Shown here in pieces: positions 31,714-42,850 of a DNA stretch of 64,000 bases (positions are counted from its first letter, which is position 1; the number at the start of each line of letters is the position of its first letter). The translations under genes were made by a program, and so were the position numbers. The stretch covers positions 620,001 to 684,000 of the forward strand of contig JBBPFI010000004.1 in the NCBI GenBank assembly GCA_037974965.1, in the 5' to 3' direction. The notes under the pieces were generated by a model. That model had not been told where the DNA came from. It saw only the letters and a list, made by a program, of their open reading frames with translations, and did not search any database. The stretch comes from Dacryopinax spathularia. Taxonomy: Eukaryota > Basidiomycota > Dacrymycetes > Dacrymycetales > Dacrymycetaceae.

Positions 31714-32077
31714 AGTTGGAGTGAAGCTTGCCGATTACGAGACAGTGGAGGACGGAGGAATCGGTGACGAGGAGGATGTGATCGACAACGGCAGGGGACT
31801 TGCGCAGGACCTGACATAGCATTGCTCCCGAATTTTGCCTCCGCCGCGCACGAGGCACGTTGCCCAGGCGTGCGCGGAGCGGTTTGACTATTGGGTAAGT
31901 GCGCCAATGAAGGGGTCCAAAGTAATGTTCGGCCGAGAGCGGCTGGAATGCGCGAATCACGTTTCGTTTCCTTTGATCCCGGTGCTGCCAAGCGCGCTCC
32001 TCCACGTTGGACTTCTCCGTTGTCTCTCTCCGTCCCGCGCTGCTGCACGCATTCCGAAGATCGGTTGGGAAAGAAGG
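31714..32077. other. RPA promoter, Helitron right end and Alg13 promoter
   Basis: Contains the last palindrome copy (31799), the candidate terminal hairpin, and then the 5' flank of ALG13. Minus-strand frames that continue here have no counterpart in RPA proteins and look non-coding. Confidence 0.4.
31844..31877. repeat. Strong inverted repeat, candidate Helitron 3' hairpin
   Basis: Perfect 9-bp arms CCGCGCACG (31844-31852) and CGTGCGCGG (31869-31877) surround a 16-nt loop. Three further pairs are possible across a 2-nt bulge. It lies about 36 bp beyond the last palindrome copy. Helitrons carry a GC-rich hairpin near their 3' end, normally some 10 nt before CTRR. Here the sequence about 10 nt after the stem is CTAT, so the match is imperfect. 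Confidence 0.45.
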
Positions 32078-32670
32078 ATGTCGACGGTTTTCGTCACTGT
32101 CGGATCGACCAAGTTCACTCCGCTCATTCGGGCTGTCTTGTCTGATGCATGCCTGAAAGCGCTGAAAAAGGCGGGCTATGACAACCTCGTTGTGCAGTGC
32201 GGGAATAGCGAGGTTGAGATTGGTGAAAGGACCGTCGAAGGTGTCTCGGTGAAAGTATGGCGCTTTGCTTCATCTATACGACCATTTGTGGAGGAGGCCA
32301 GTCTGGTTATTTCTCATGCCGGTCAGATTATTGGTCGGATAATCTGGAGAATGATTCTAAAGGATGTTCAGGCTCTGGAACAATCCTCGATGTCCTTCGT
32401 GCTGGGAAGCCTCTGATCGCCGTGCCTAACACGTCTCTCATGGACAACCACCAAGCCGAACTCGCGGAAGCACTGGAGAAACAACGTTACTTGGCTGTGG
32501 CTACCCCTGAGTGAGACATAATGGCCACCCTGCGAGGACCGGCTCTGATGGTCTGCAGGACTCTACCGGAGGTTATTGATACTTTTCGGCCTAACCACCT
32601 CGCAAGCTTCCCTGCTTTCGATGGCTCGAAATTTCTCGCTATCATAGACGAAGAAATGGGCTACATATAA
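32078..32670 (+). CDS. ALG13: UDP-GlcNAc transferase subunit Alg13
   Basis: Three exons. [20 protein letters not shown] begins a GT-B half-domain. [23 protein letters not shown], joined across the first intron, is the UDP-GlcNAc-binding signature, and [19 protein letters not shown] follows. The last exon gives [20 protein letters not shown] and ends EEMGYI. Alg13 is the cytosolic catalytic half of the Alg13-Alg14 enzyme that adds the second GlcNAc to dolichol-PP-GlcNAc on the ER membrane in N-glycan assembly. Its length of about 165-175 residues is normal for a free-standing Alg13. Its start lies only about 200 bp from the Helitron's right side. Confidence 0.93.
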
Positions 32671-32851
32671 GTCGAGACTTGGCGCAGTACTGCCGAATCT
32701 TCCGGGGGGGAAGTGCTCCAGGAGACGCAAAGACGATATCCGGCTGAAACCGGCGAATCCCACGATGTCTCAGCCAGACTCCTCAAGCATTCCGATTCCC
32801 ATCCCTCTATGACGAAGATGAGAGGACCGTGCACTGTGGTTCTCCTCCACG

Positions 32852-32859
32852 TATATAAG
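32852..32859 (+). promoter_or_regulatory. TATA box of the secreted glycoprotein gene
   Basis: TATATAAG lies 119 bp upstream of the start codon at 32978, followed by a pyrimidine-rich leader. This fits an inducible or highly expressed fungal promoter. Confidence 0.5.
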
Positions 32860-32977
32860 CTGCACTCTCTCGCCCGCCAAGCGTCTCGCATCTTGACCTC
32901 CTTCGCAACCCGACACTACAGCACACTCACTACAACGACCAACGACATCCTCACGCACAACCATCCCCTCATACATC

Positions 32978-34623
32978 ATGCAGTCTTATGCCCTCTTCGG
33001 TCTCCTCGCCGCCTCTTCCGCCGTTGCCTTGCCCAACCGCCACTCATGGGATGGTGCGTATATGCGCTCGGTCCCTCATCATCCGCTGATGCGCATATAT
33101 CCAGCTTCCGGCCGTGACCTTACCAACGTCACTCAACCTCTTCAGTACAACACGACCATGAACGACACCATGCCTTCCAACTCTACGTCTGGTTTCCGTC
33201 GTCGTGGCATGTCTCTTCGTTCGCTACGTGTTTGACGATATTGACGCGCATATATGCAGGTCAAGGCGTCGTACCCTTCATCCCCGGCCTTTTCAACTCC
33301 AGCATGCCTTTCAACTGCACCACAATGGCCAACTGCACCGCTTCGATGATGTCCATGGGCACGCCCGAGCCGCAGAGGCGCGGTCTGCCCATGGGTGACG
33401 ACTTCATCAACGAAGCCCTCGACACACCTAGCATGCCTGGCCTCAACCTCACCATGCCATTCAATATGACGGGTATGAACGACACCATGCAGCCAATGGG
33501 CCAGATGATGTCTGCTCGTCAGTCCCCCGGTACATCGCCTCATTACATTGCCTTGGCATACTCTTACGGTCTCTAGTAAACTACACCATGCCGGATGCCC
33601 CCTCGAACGGCACACATACTCGTTATAATGGTAAGTGCCCGTATGAGTGCTTCTAATACGCACTCACACACCGCAGGCACCCGCGATGATTGCTACTACA
33701 ACATGACCTCCGCCCAAGGCCATAATTCGACCGAAGATCCATTTTATATCCCGTCCAACTGCAGTACGTTGTCTGTGTTTGCGATGTATCTCCGGCTGAT
33801 GGCCTCGTAAGGCGTTCGTCACGATCGTCCGATGAACTTCACTGCGCCGATGAACTTCACCGGGCCCATGAACTTCACCAACCCGTACCAGAATGATACT
33901 GAGAACACGAACGGCACGGACTCTCGGCAACAGGCTGGTACGTCGCGAGAGGCGGTTCGCAAGCCCAAGCTGACTGTTGCCTTCGCAGAGCACGCCATGG
34001 ACTTGACGCAGCTGCTGGCCCTCTTCCACGGTAACGAGAAGCGCGCGCCACAAGGTAATTGTTTTACCCATTCTTGTTGATGGGGTAGCTGAGGCTATTG
34101 TCTCCTTCGCAAAGGAATGCCTTCCGTGAACAGCCCGACCACCTCCCTCGCCTCTTCGTCCTCTGGAAGTAAGCGCTTTATCAAGTCGTTCATGCCGTGT
34201 CTGACGAGCTCTAGATGATCTCTCTTTGAGCGGTCTTTCCATTTCTAAGAGGAGCCAAGTGGAGCGTAAGTCCATTCGAAGTAATGGCCAGGTCTAGCAA
34301 TTGAAGTAAATGCAGAGATCGCGCGTGAAATGGTCGAGCAAATTGCGCGGGCTCTTGGCGCGACGTCGCTAGACGCCGATGACGGTATGTATCGCTGGCC
34401 ATGGCTTATAACATTCTGCTGATCCAAAGCAGCTGCTTTGTATGCCGACATGTCTCCTTCTGAGATCGGTATGCTGCTCTTGGCACTCGGGACTCTGTCT
34501 TCAGATGACTAAGTGCCTGTCCTTTTCATAGATGCCGTTTCCAACTTGAATGTGGCCAACGCACTGGACAACACCCCTGCCACACCGAACGTGGCCCAGA
34601 GCGCACCGGTCAGTGGTCAGTAG
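32978..34623 (+). CDS. Secreted, heavily N-glycosylated protein with MNFT repeats, unknown family
   Basis: Starts with a signal peptide (MQSYALFGLLAASSAVALP) and is broken into about ten or more small exons by introns of about 50 nt. The mature protein is rich in Asn-x-Thr/Ser sequons (NVTQ, NTTMNDT, FNCTTMANCTAS, NLTMPFNMTGMNDT, NYTMPD, NGTHT). It contains three consecutive MNFT units (PMNFTAPMNFTGPMNFTNP, about 33,830-33,890) and dibasic or RRG sites. One intron appears to use a GC donor (about 33,210, GCATGT) and AG acceptor, because only that join keeps the frame (GFRRR|GQGVVPF). The C-terminal part is helical and acidic (REMVEQIARALGATSLDADD) and ends at 34623. No known domain was recognised. 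A cell-wall or effector-like role is possible but unsupported. Confidence 0.65.
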
Positions 34624-35043
34624 GCCGGTCTCCGTGAAGTGGGTTAGGGTCTACGGAGCGCGACGAGCAGGAATGGACTATGGGGCCAGCATATCGGAGG
34701 GCGATGACAATCTACAATTAACATACTTTCTGCCTTGTTACGTATTCTCCTAATTTATCTCTTGGACTGAGGGTACTGGAGCGATGCAACATCGTCGTTG
34801 GGATACTACTGAGTACTAGTGGCCTGCAAGAGACGGAGAAGGCTGGTTGTAACGCCGAAAGATCGGCGACACGTGGTCGACCCTTTACGCCGGCAATGCG
34901 CCCTTTTGGCCAAGTTTGGGGCACCGCGTTTGGCTGAGTGAGAGGGCATAACCACCAAAGTCGAGCGTTGGTCACAAAGTCGTATACCCATAACACCTTC
35001 GCCCACTCAAGGCTGCCGTGGCCAACCGCGGACGTCGGGAGAG
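34624..35043. other. Intergenic, no gene recognised
   Basis: 3' flank of the secreted glycoprotein gene and promoter of the PI4-kinase gene. No notable signal was seen. Confidence 0.4.
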
Positions 35044-38000
35044 ATGAGCCACGCTCTCCTCCTTCGACTCTTCCTCTCCCCTTCATTCTTCAACGTACAC
35101 GTCGCTTTGCAATACTTGAGGACATACGGAGATCATGTCGGGATCACACATTACCTCACAGGCAGGCTCAAGGGGATGGACCCGGTGGAAGTGGAGGGAC
35201 TTTGGGGATTAGTCTGGTATGTGTTGGTCATTCAGGGCGGCGATACGGGAATGCTAATATAGTATTGCAGTCATCTGCTCGTCACGCGACCGTCTAAATC
35301 AGCCGCGCTCGAATGCTTTGTCCTCGAGCGAGCAGAGGAGTCAACACACATCGCACTACTAGTACGTACCTCAGCGTCTGAGATGGGTGGGGACTAATAT
35401 CCGGTATAGACACTATGGTTCATGCAAGCGACCCTCTCCGACCTCTCCCGAGGGAAACGCGACACCCCGTCCTTCTACATCTGCCAACGCGTCCTAAACC
35501 GTCTCCATACCATCATCTTCGACCCTCCAATACACCTCGACACGCCCTATGCGCCCGTCATCGAGGCTTCGAGGAAGGGGAAGATCAAGCCCCGGATGGG
35601 GCCGGCGCTGGTAGGGATGGGCACGGCTTTGGGAGCGTTTGGGCTGCCACAGTTGGGGGTTGTGGGGGATTGGGCGGTCAAGCAGGGTAGAGCGGAGGAA
35701 GGCGTTCCGAGGGAGGCGAGGCCACCGGGTCAAGATGTCGAGAGTCCCAACACGCCTGTTGCGGCGCCGCCCGTATTGCTGGAGCAGGGGGACGACTTAC
35801 CGGAGGAGGAGGAGGAACCGGACTCGGCGGTGGAGGTGCAGCCAAAGGACCGGACAACCTCGTTCGAAGGCGAACGATCCCAGTCTCGCAGACCGTCTAT
35901 ATACGGGGCGGACCCGACAGGCAACCGGAATCTTAGCACTGTCTCGCTCGAGCTACCCCTCACGGCGCCCATCGCCGGTGCAAGACGAGTCTCCGGCCCA
36001 CACGCCACTTCCCCTTCCTTGCCATTCGTCCTCCCTGCTCGGAAACCTGAGCTAGATGACCCCTTCGGCCAACTAGACAGCGACGCCAAGCCCGACAAAA
36101 CCGGGTTCCCGCCTCGCCGTTTCCCGGCGCACATCGACCGCCAACATTCTCGCTTCTCGAGTAGCCCGAGCATCCCGACTGTCATTAGGCAAAGCACGGA
36201 GGTGCAGCTCCTTGCGCGCTACCCGCCCGAAGCGCAGACTGCGCTGCTAAAGGCGAACTACTTTAGGTGTCAGACGAGGTTCTTACTGGCGTTGGAGACG
36301 ATCTCGAACAGGCTGTTGATCGTTCCTAAGCCTGCTCGGGTGAGCGCACTCAGGGCAGAATTGACAAGTCTGAACCATCAGCTTCCATCAGAGGTACGTA
36401 TATGCGCCCTCACTCGCACTTTCTGCTTCTTGCTTATGTCGCTGTTGCTCAGGTCTGCCTGCCTATGTGGTGCCCCTCGACAGATTCAGAACAATGTCGT
36501 GCCCATCACCGGATCGTCCGTATCCCAGCTGGAGAATGCGTAGTCCTGAACTCTGCCGAACGCGCTCCTTACCTGCTGTTCCTCGAGATCCTGCAAGGCG
36601 ACCTAGATTTCGACCCCAACAAACGGCAGAACAAGGATATCGTCAAGAAGATGCTCAAGGAACAACAACAAAAGCAGGTGAACGGGAAACATGCGCATCC
36701 GAACCCGCATGAGCGGGCGGAGGACGCCCATACGGACTGGAAGAAGCAGGCGGCAGCGAGGACGCCGAGCGTCGCCCAGGATGCGGCTTTTGGGCAAACG
36801 GCGCTGGATCAGGTGCCGGACGTATCGGTCTTGCTTCCCCCGCCCGCTCTTTCGACCATCCCACCCACACCTGAAGGGTCAAGCCGGAACTCACTGGCGG
36901 ACGATAGCCCCACTGAAGATGAAGACGAGATGGATCTTGTTGAGCAGGTATATGGGTCCGATATCTCCCTCCGGGCGCAGGCGATTGATCTGGCAGACTC
37001 GATCGTCCTCCCCACACCGCCGAAGAACAAGGCTCTCGATCTTGCCACTTGGTCTCGCTCCAACCCTACTTCCCCTCGACCGGACTTCGGCGTCGAGTCT
37101 ACCCCGAGAAGGGGCTCTGGTGTAGGCGTCTCCCCTGCAAGGCGTGATTCTCCCGGTCCTTCCACAACGCCTCCCCAGGATGGAAGTATGACCCCTGCGG
37201 GTCGACCACCCGTACTTTCTCTCGAAGACTATTCTGAACGGATGCGCATGGCGGCCGTCATGCTCGCCCAGCTCAACTCGAGCCTAGCAGTCACGCCTCC
37301 GACACCGGAGCAACAGCCCACGCTAGTAGGTGGCGTGCTGAGCTGGATACCTGGTGCTTCGCGCCCCGCACCAGCACCGCGTCGATCATCAGCGAATGGG
37401 ACCTTACCGGATGGATCGCCCTTGCCGCATAGCAGCGCCGTCCGCCTACGACTCAGCCACGCCGAAGCGTCCGCAATCAAGGACCGGATCATGAAGGAGA
37501 TGATGTCTCTCGAAGAAGAGCGGATGCAGCGGATGAGCGAAGCGGAGGGCGAGGACGTTGGCTTGGGGATGACTGGGAGTCAGAACCAGAAGACGGCGGA
37601 GGACGAGACGATCGTTCGGAGGGAGCTGAACAAGTCTGATCCGTCTGCGCCTGTGTTTAAGGAAGCTTGGGCAACGAAGAAGGCGAGGATACGGTCGAAT
37701 TCGCCTTATGGGCATCTGGCATCGTGGGACGTGAGTGCTCGCATTCTTGCATCTTCATCATGGGGGTTATTCATCGGCCCTTGCAGTGCATTTCCATGAT
37801 TGTCAAGACTGGCGCGGACCTGCGGCAGGAACAACTGGCCACTCAGCTCATACGCGAGTTTGAGCGGATATGGAAAGAAGAAAACTGTCATTGTTTTGCT
37901 CGACCTTTCCGGATTCTTATTACCAGCATCTCCTCTGGCTTGGTCGAGACGGTCACAGATGCTGTGTCTATCCACTCTATCAAGAAGGCAGAGTATGCGA

Positions 38001-38755
38001 AACGGTTGGCGGAAGGCAGGTTCGGAAATGTCTCGTTGATGGATCATTTCGTTAGCGTGAGCATTCTCGATTCACCAATCTTCCGTGTCTGATTTTGTGA
38101 CAGACCTACGGCGACCCTCTATCTGCGAGATTCGTCCGAGCCCAGCGCAATTTCGTCAGATCCCTGGCCGGATACTCCATCATCACCTACCTCCTCCAGA
38201 TCAAGGACCGGCATAACGGCAATATCCTACTCGACCGAGAGGGTCATCTGATCCACATAGACTTCGGATTCATGTTGTCCAACTCGCCAGGCGGCAACAT
38301 GGGCTTCGAGGCAGCGCCTTTCAAGCTGCCGATGGAGTACGTGGATATCATGGGTGGCCTGGACAGTAAGGCTTTTGGGGAGTTCAAGACTCTGTTCAAG
38401 GAGGGTTTCGAGGCCGCACGAAAGCATTGTGATCGGATCATCAGTAAGCCACCACCTCGTCACTGACCTTGATATGCTGACTTCTGTATCAGCTGTCGTC
38501 GAACTCATGCAGAAAGACTCTGCGTTGCCATGTTTCGCTCTGCTGGGCGAGCAGACGGCAAACGCTTTACGCGACCGCTTCCAGCCCGGCTTGACACAAT
38601 CATTATTCAACGACTACCTAGAGCGGCTCATCATGAGCTCAGTCGGAAACACTTGGACCAGGTTATATGACTCTGTGAGCTCTCCACCTGCAGACGAAAA
38701 GGCGCCGCGCTGACCTTATCGACAGTACCAATATTACTCGCAATCCATTCTCTGA
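35044..38755 (+). CDS. PIK1: Phosphatidylinositol 4-kinase Pik1 (PI4K beta type)
   Basis: Multi-exon gene. It starts [20 protein letters not shown], with the lipid-kinase-unique helical region in the next exons ([33 protein letters not shown]). A long Pro/Ser-rich middle follows, then [20 protein letters not shown]. The kinase domain begins with the [20 protein letters not shown] region and continues [40 protein letters not shown], the catalytic loop [15 protein letters not shown] and the metal-binding [18 protein letters not shown]. It ends in a helical tail, with YQYYSQSIL in the last exon. Pik1 makes PI4P at the Golgi and nucleus and drives secretion. The HSIKKAEY and [12 protein letters not shown] motifs separate it from Stt4. 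Confidence 0.95.
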
Positions 38756-39068
38756 TCCAATCCTCATGGACGCGGAATAAGTTGTACCTTCCGACACGGA
38801 GCCATTGCTTGCTTGCGATAGCTAATTGCATACCACATCAGTCATGTACGATACCATCCATCAGCATCATGTTGCTCTAACATTGTATAATGGCAATATT
38901 TCCCGGATCATTATCACACACTACGCCAGTCTTGGCTATGGTGATGCGGAATGGTATCTCGTATTTGCAGATCTAGACTAGTACAGATACAAGCGCGATG
39001 CGAAGAACGATGCGGAGGAGGAAGCGGAAAATGCATGCTAGATAATTGTCCTTCCAGAGGCAAAGCAA
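38756..39068. other. Intergenic, convergent 3' ends
   Basis: About 310 bp shared by the 3' UTRs of PIK1 (+) and the mannosyltransferase gene (-). Nothing else is seen. Confidence 0.45.
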
Positions 39069-40635
39069 TCATGAGGCGAACAGCTTATCAAACTTGCTCA
39101 AGCAAGAATACCTGCATCCCGGGTCAGCAATGGCAGCTTTCGGCCAGGAGCAGAGACCTACCATTCATAGTCAAAGTTGGATGAGGGGTCGCACCAGCAC
39201 TTTCCCCTGGTATGTGCCTCACCTGTAGGGCAATGCATGAACGGCTCGTGCTTGTAGCCGATGTCGTTGAAGAAATGAATCTGGTCCTTGTGCGCAAAGA
39301 GTGCGGCGCCAATAGAGTGAACTGGAGCGTCGCCCCACCGCTCGTAGTAGAAGCCGCCGGCTTTATCGAGGTGCTCGAAATACTTCATGTAGGCCTCGCC
39401 TCGCCAGAAGTTGAGGTCTCCGATTTCGAAGTTGCTCCAGACTGGCGTCGTAGGTTAGCATGTACGAGTCAAGGTCGCTGGGCTGTGTGCGTACAGTGGC
39501 ACCGGTTGTAGTGTTCGCCATTATCATCTGAGATGAATGCAAGAGCATTGTCCTTAGGCAGATACTCGGAATGCTGTTCCATGAATTCTGCAGCAATCTC
39601 AGATGAGAGCGGCCCATGGCTACGGTACGGAAGTGGTGCTTACCCTTCGTCACCTGCCACAGAGTTTCGATAGTCTCTGGGTATTCATATAAGGAAATGG
39701 TGAAACCTGAATCTGATGTAAGTGGGGCATGGATGCTGCTTAGAGGCAGAACGCACCGTAGACTTTCTTTTGATCCTGCATAACCAGGAAAGGGTCGTAG
39801 TCCAAGTCACAGAAGAATTTCACTCCAGGTCTTTGCTCGCGTCAGTTTCAGGACCATCTAGCGAATGGCTGAACTCACTCCACCCGCCAATAATAGTCGA
39901 AGTTCTTCAGGAGCTCATGTCGGAAGAAGAACTGGAGAAGACAGGTCAGCCGTGTGCAGCACGAGAGTGCATATACACTCACCCCAGAATTGTATCGGCA
40001 CATGTTGCGGTATGGCACGCTGTGGCCATAGATAACCTTGTTCTCGATCATCTTGAGGCGGGAAGAGGTCGCTTTCTGCTCATCGATCCAGTCAGGCTGA
40101 TGCCAGTGCTCCCGTGGTATTTGTCCATAGTGACAGGGAGCGTTTGTCAAACCAGATGTTAATCTGCATGGCACAATGTCAGCTCCGTGAGCAGAATGAG
40201 GGAGGATGAATGACCTTTTGAAGTCGTCGCTGAATGGTTCTTCGTTCAGGAAGACATAAGGGTATTGGAATTTCCGATTGAATCGGTCTTCCAGCTGTTT
40301 GATGCTCTCTAGCAGAGGATACAGATCGGAGTTCCGGGCGAGGATGGCAAATGCGGCATTTGCCTTCCGCTGAGGAGGAGGTGGCGTCCCGGACGTCTCG
40401 TTGTGGTAGTATTGTGGGTCTGGTGGTGCAACATAGTAGGGCTGGTTCTTGTCGCCTCTCCAAGAGCCAAGGCGGGAGAGAGACGTGGCATTGCCGTACG
40501 CCTCATGCGAGATACTGAGAATGAAATGAAGACCCAACTGGTTTCATGTCAGACAAGGTCGAAAAGAAGGTTTGCTTATGCTGAACGCACCAGTGTGCCC
40601 AGCACTACCAGGACATATCTCCAAGGAGTGTTCAT
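39069..40635 (-). CDS. Alpha-1,2-mannosyltransferase, GT15 (Kre2/Mnt1 family)
   Basis: Type II membrane protein. The start MNTPWRYVLVVLGTL joins GLHFILSISHEAYGNA as the signal anchor. The luminal GT15 domain contains NAAFAILARNSDLYPLLESI, LEDRFNRKFQYPYVFLNEEPF, YGQIPREHWHQPDWIDE, YGHSVPYRNMCRYNSG, FDYYWRVEPGVKFFCDLDYD, a region with FWSNFEIGDLNFWR, and WGDAPVHSIGAALF. A last exon after a donor at 39158-39160 gives YSCLSKFDKLFAS; the family typically ends with a similar Cys-containing tail, which supports this splice over the stop in the retained intron. Kre2/Mnt1 enzymes add alpha-1,2-mannose from GDP-mannose to O- and N-glycans in the Golgi using Mn2+. Confidence 0.93.
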
Positions 40636-41565
40636 CTTTGCCGGCGTCTCGCGACTATATGCGCGGCGCGATCAAAGGGTGTCCTCCTTCAGCTCGATCA
40701 AGGCCCCACGCAATCAATCCGGACTTCTTTCGACCCACAACGGTTTTCAGTCAGCCTGAACAAGAGAGTACAGAGCAAGATGGTCGCTAAAGAGAGGTAT
40801 AAGAGCGTTTTTCAGAAGGTGGTGCTGCGCAGAGAGATTGTGTGGACGCCTCACAGACAGCGATTGCACACGTCGGGAGCATCTTTGTACCTAATTTAAG
40901 ACCCTGTGGCTGGACGCGACATGTCTTCTCCCCAAGGAGGCTCGTGATCGCTCGCTTTAATGGAGGCGGCCAGCTTTTCCTACGCAGCTTCCTACCAGTT
41001 AACTACGGGGTTCTGGCGTCAAAGGGCGCATACACTTTCCGAACACTTCTGATGATGATGGGTGCTTAGATCGGTCTACAAATGACCAGGCCCCCTAAGC
41101 TTGTGACGCATCTGGGTACATTGGTCCGACGAGTTCTTCCAGCTTGGCCGCTTCGAGGTGGTTGTGATAATGAACCTTGTCAAACGGGAACAAGAGTAGG
41201 ATTGCCCGGACATTAAGTGTTTATCTTACTGTCGTTGACTGAACACGATCTCGTATACAGAGCATCTTCATACTTCCAGGCCTCCAGGAACGAATCGTAG
41301 ATGATGCAATTCAAGAGGAGATCTCCTACGACCTATCGCAGGAGTCCCAACTGCCTTCGCTACCTGACCTCACAAATAATCGTTGCGGCAATTCTAAGTC
41401 ATGCATTTCTTCGTGTTGAAAGAATGATCGTAGTAGAAGGTGGAAGTGCAAATAGCGCTCGGCCTCCTTTGGCGCATTTTGTATCCGGGGAGAAAAGGTT
41501 CCGTATGTGGTCACTCCGATTTTTTGAAGGCACGCGCGTCCGAAGTCCGCTCCGTCTCCACCGTC
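40636..41565. other. Divergent intergenic region between mannosyltransferase and TOM40 genes
   Basis: 930 bp containing both promoters. Short open frames have no support. No repeat or RNA gene was recognised. Confidence 0.4.
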
Positions 41566-42850
41566 ATGGCGTCCTCCTATCCTGCGTATGAAAAGACTGG
41601 GTCGACAAGCTTGGGTTATGTTCAGGGAGCCGTACACGGGTCGTTGAGGGCATTGAGCCCTGTGGTATCGCCATTCACCAACGCCTACTCAAAGTTCAAC
41701 AATTGGAGAGCAGGGTTTGGCCTGCCGAACCCTGGGAGCAGCGAGAACCTTCAGAAGGAGATCAAGTGTGAGTGCGGTTTCGAATAGGAGCGCCCACAGG
41801 TTCTTACTGTGTTACCAGCTGTCCAACTAACACAATGGATGTTCGATGGTGCAAGAGCCGATCTGACTAAGGCGCTGTCCGCCAACCCCGCGTTCCAAGT
41901 GACCCACTCTTTCTCCCTTGGATCGCAGTCACCGGTCCCACCATACAACTTTGGGGCTGTCTTTGGAAGCGAGAATGTTCGTTCCGTCAAGGCCATGTCT
42001 GATATATCCATTTCTGACCTCTCTATAGGTCTTCATGCAGGGTGGAATTGATAATGATGCGAACGTCACCGCGAAGTGCAACTATGGATGGGCGCCGACG
42101 AGCATCACGAAGCTATATGCTCAAGTACGCACTCACAGTCGCATCAATGTCACAGTTTCTAAATCGTTTGTCCAGGTATCGGGATCCCCTACACAGCCAA
42201 GCATGTTCCAATTCGAGCATGATCACCAAGGGAGTGATTTTTCATTCAACATCAAGGCCATCAATCCCACCGAGCCTGCTAAAATCTTCGTTGGCAATTG
42301 GCTGCAATCCGTTACCAACAACCTCGCGCTCGGCGCTGAGGCTGTCTACCAAATCCAGCCACCAAATGTGCGGGAGATGCAGGTCTCCGGCCTGTTGAAG
42401 TACACTTCTACCGCTCGCGACTGGATCGCTACCGCGCACGTACGACCGATGGGCATCCTTGACGCGAGCTACTGGCAGAAGCTTTCGGATAAGGTGGAAG
42501 TGGGCGCGAGTTTGGAGATGATCAACGCACCCATGAAGCGGGATGCTGTGGCCACAGTTGGGGCCAAGTGGGATCTGAGGATGTCTACCTTCCGCGCGCA
42601 GGTGGATTCCAACGGGAAGGTGTCTGCGCTGCTTGAGCAGAGGTTCGCACCGACGTTCGCTTTCCTCGTGTCGGGCGAGATCGACCACGTCAAAGTGAGG
42701 ATCATTCTTTGGCCGCTCGCTCACTTGTAACTAACTCCTGGACAGAACAGCGCAAAGGTCGGCGTTGGCGTGATGATCGAGAGCAGTTCAATGACCCCGG
42801 AGGAGATGGGTATGATCCCGCAGCAGCCGCCTGTTCCGCTTGGTCTATGA
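41566..42850 (+). CDS. TOM40: Mitochondrial import channel Tom40
   Basis: At least five exons. The start is MASSYPAYEKTG. FNNWRAGFGLPNPGSSENLQKEIK is the conserved N-terminal helix entering the barrel. Beta strands follow, for example DLTKALSANPAFQVTHSFSL, PPYNFGAVFGSENVFMQGGID, FQFEHDHQGSDFSFNIKAIN and RDWIATAHVRPMGILDASYWQ. The C-terminal strands include FAFLVSGEIDHVKNSAKVGV, which gives the beta signal region, and the tail PEEMGMIPQQPPVPLGL. The family forms a 19-strand barrel in the mitochondrial outer membrane and is the general protein entry pore. VDAC is excluded by the N-terminal helix and the C-terminal tail. Confidence 0.93.

Larger units (their letters stand above)
20451..31808. 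repeat. Dispersed palindromic decamer C[T/C]TGCGCA[A/G]G, about 60 copies
   Basis: Counted by eye, about 60 copies of CTTGCGCAAG, CCTGCGCAGG and the two mixed forms occur at an average spacing near 175 bp. Examples start near 20451, 20767, 21389, 21626, 21888, 22534, 22971, 23107, 23258, 23546, 23784, 24482, 24909, 25623, 26140, 26632, 27888, 28772, 29313, 29625, 30285, 30764, 31310, 31503 and 31799. Copies lie in exons of genes on both strands, in introns and in spacers. The inner TGCGCA is almost invariant; the outer bases vary as T/C and A/G. In the rest of the window I found only about two matches to TGCGCA[A/G]G (near 1531 and 14690). Confidence 0.9.
20430..31890 (+). mobile_element. Autonomous Helitron with Rep/helicase, accessory genes and an RPA70-like gene
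   Basis: The element is defined by three things: a full-length Rep/helicase gene, an RPA-like gene on the opposite strand, and a palindromic decamer found throughout 20,451-31,808 and almost nowhere else in the window. It separates the divergent genes for P5C reductase and Alg13, which were presumably neighbours before insertion. A strong inverted repeat at 31,844-31,877 is a candidate for the 3' terminal hairpin of Helitrons. Exact termini are not resolved: no clear TC start was found, and downstream of the hairpin is CTAT rather than the usual CTRR. Helitrons move by a rolling-circle mechanism using a HUH nuclease fused to a Pif1-like helicase. The 1966-codon frame is intact, so the element looks recent and possibly active. 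Confidence 0.85.

Noticed and set aside
31714-32005. Minus-strand frame upstream of the RPA start (with HILLVTDSSVLHCLVIGK)
   Set aside because: Faintly like an OB-fold strand, but it runs into the wrong frame of the RPA first exon, and the LTKGALQTM start downstream matches RPA N-termini better. It is probably promoter or element-end DNA.
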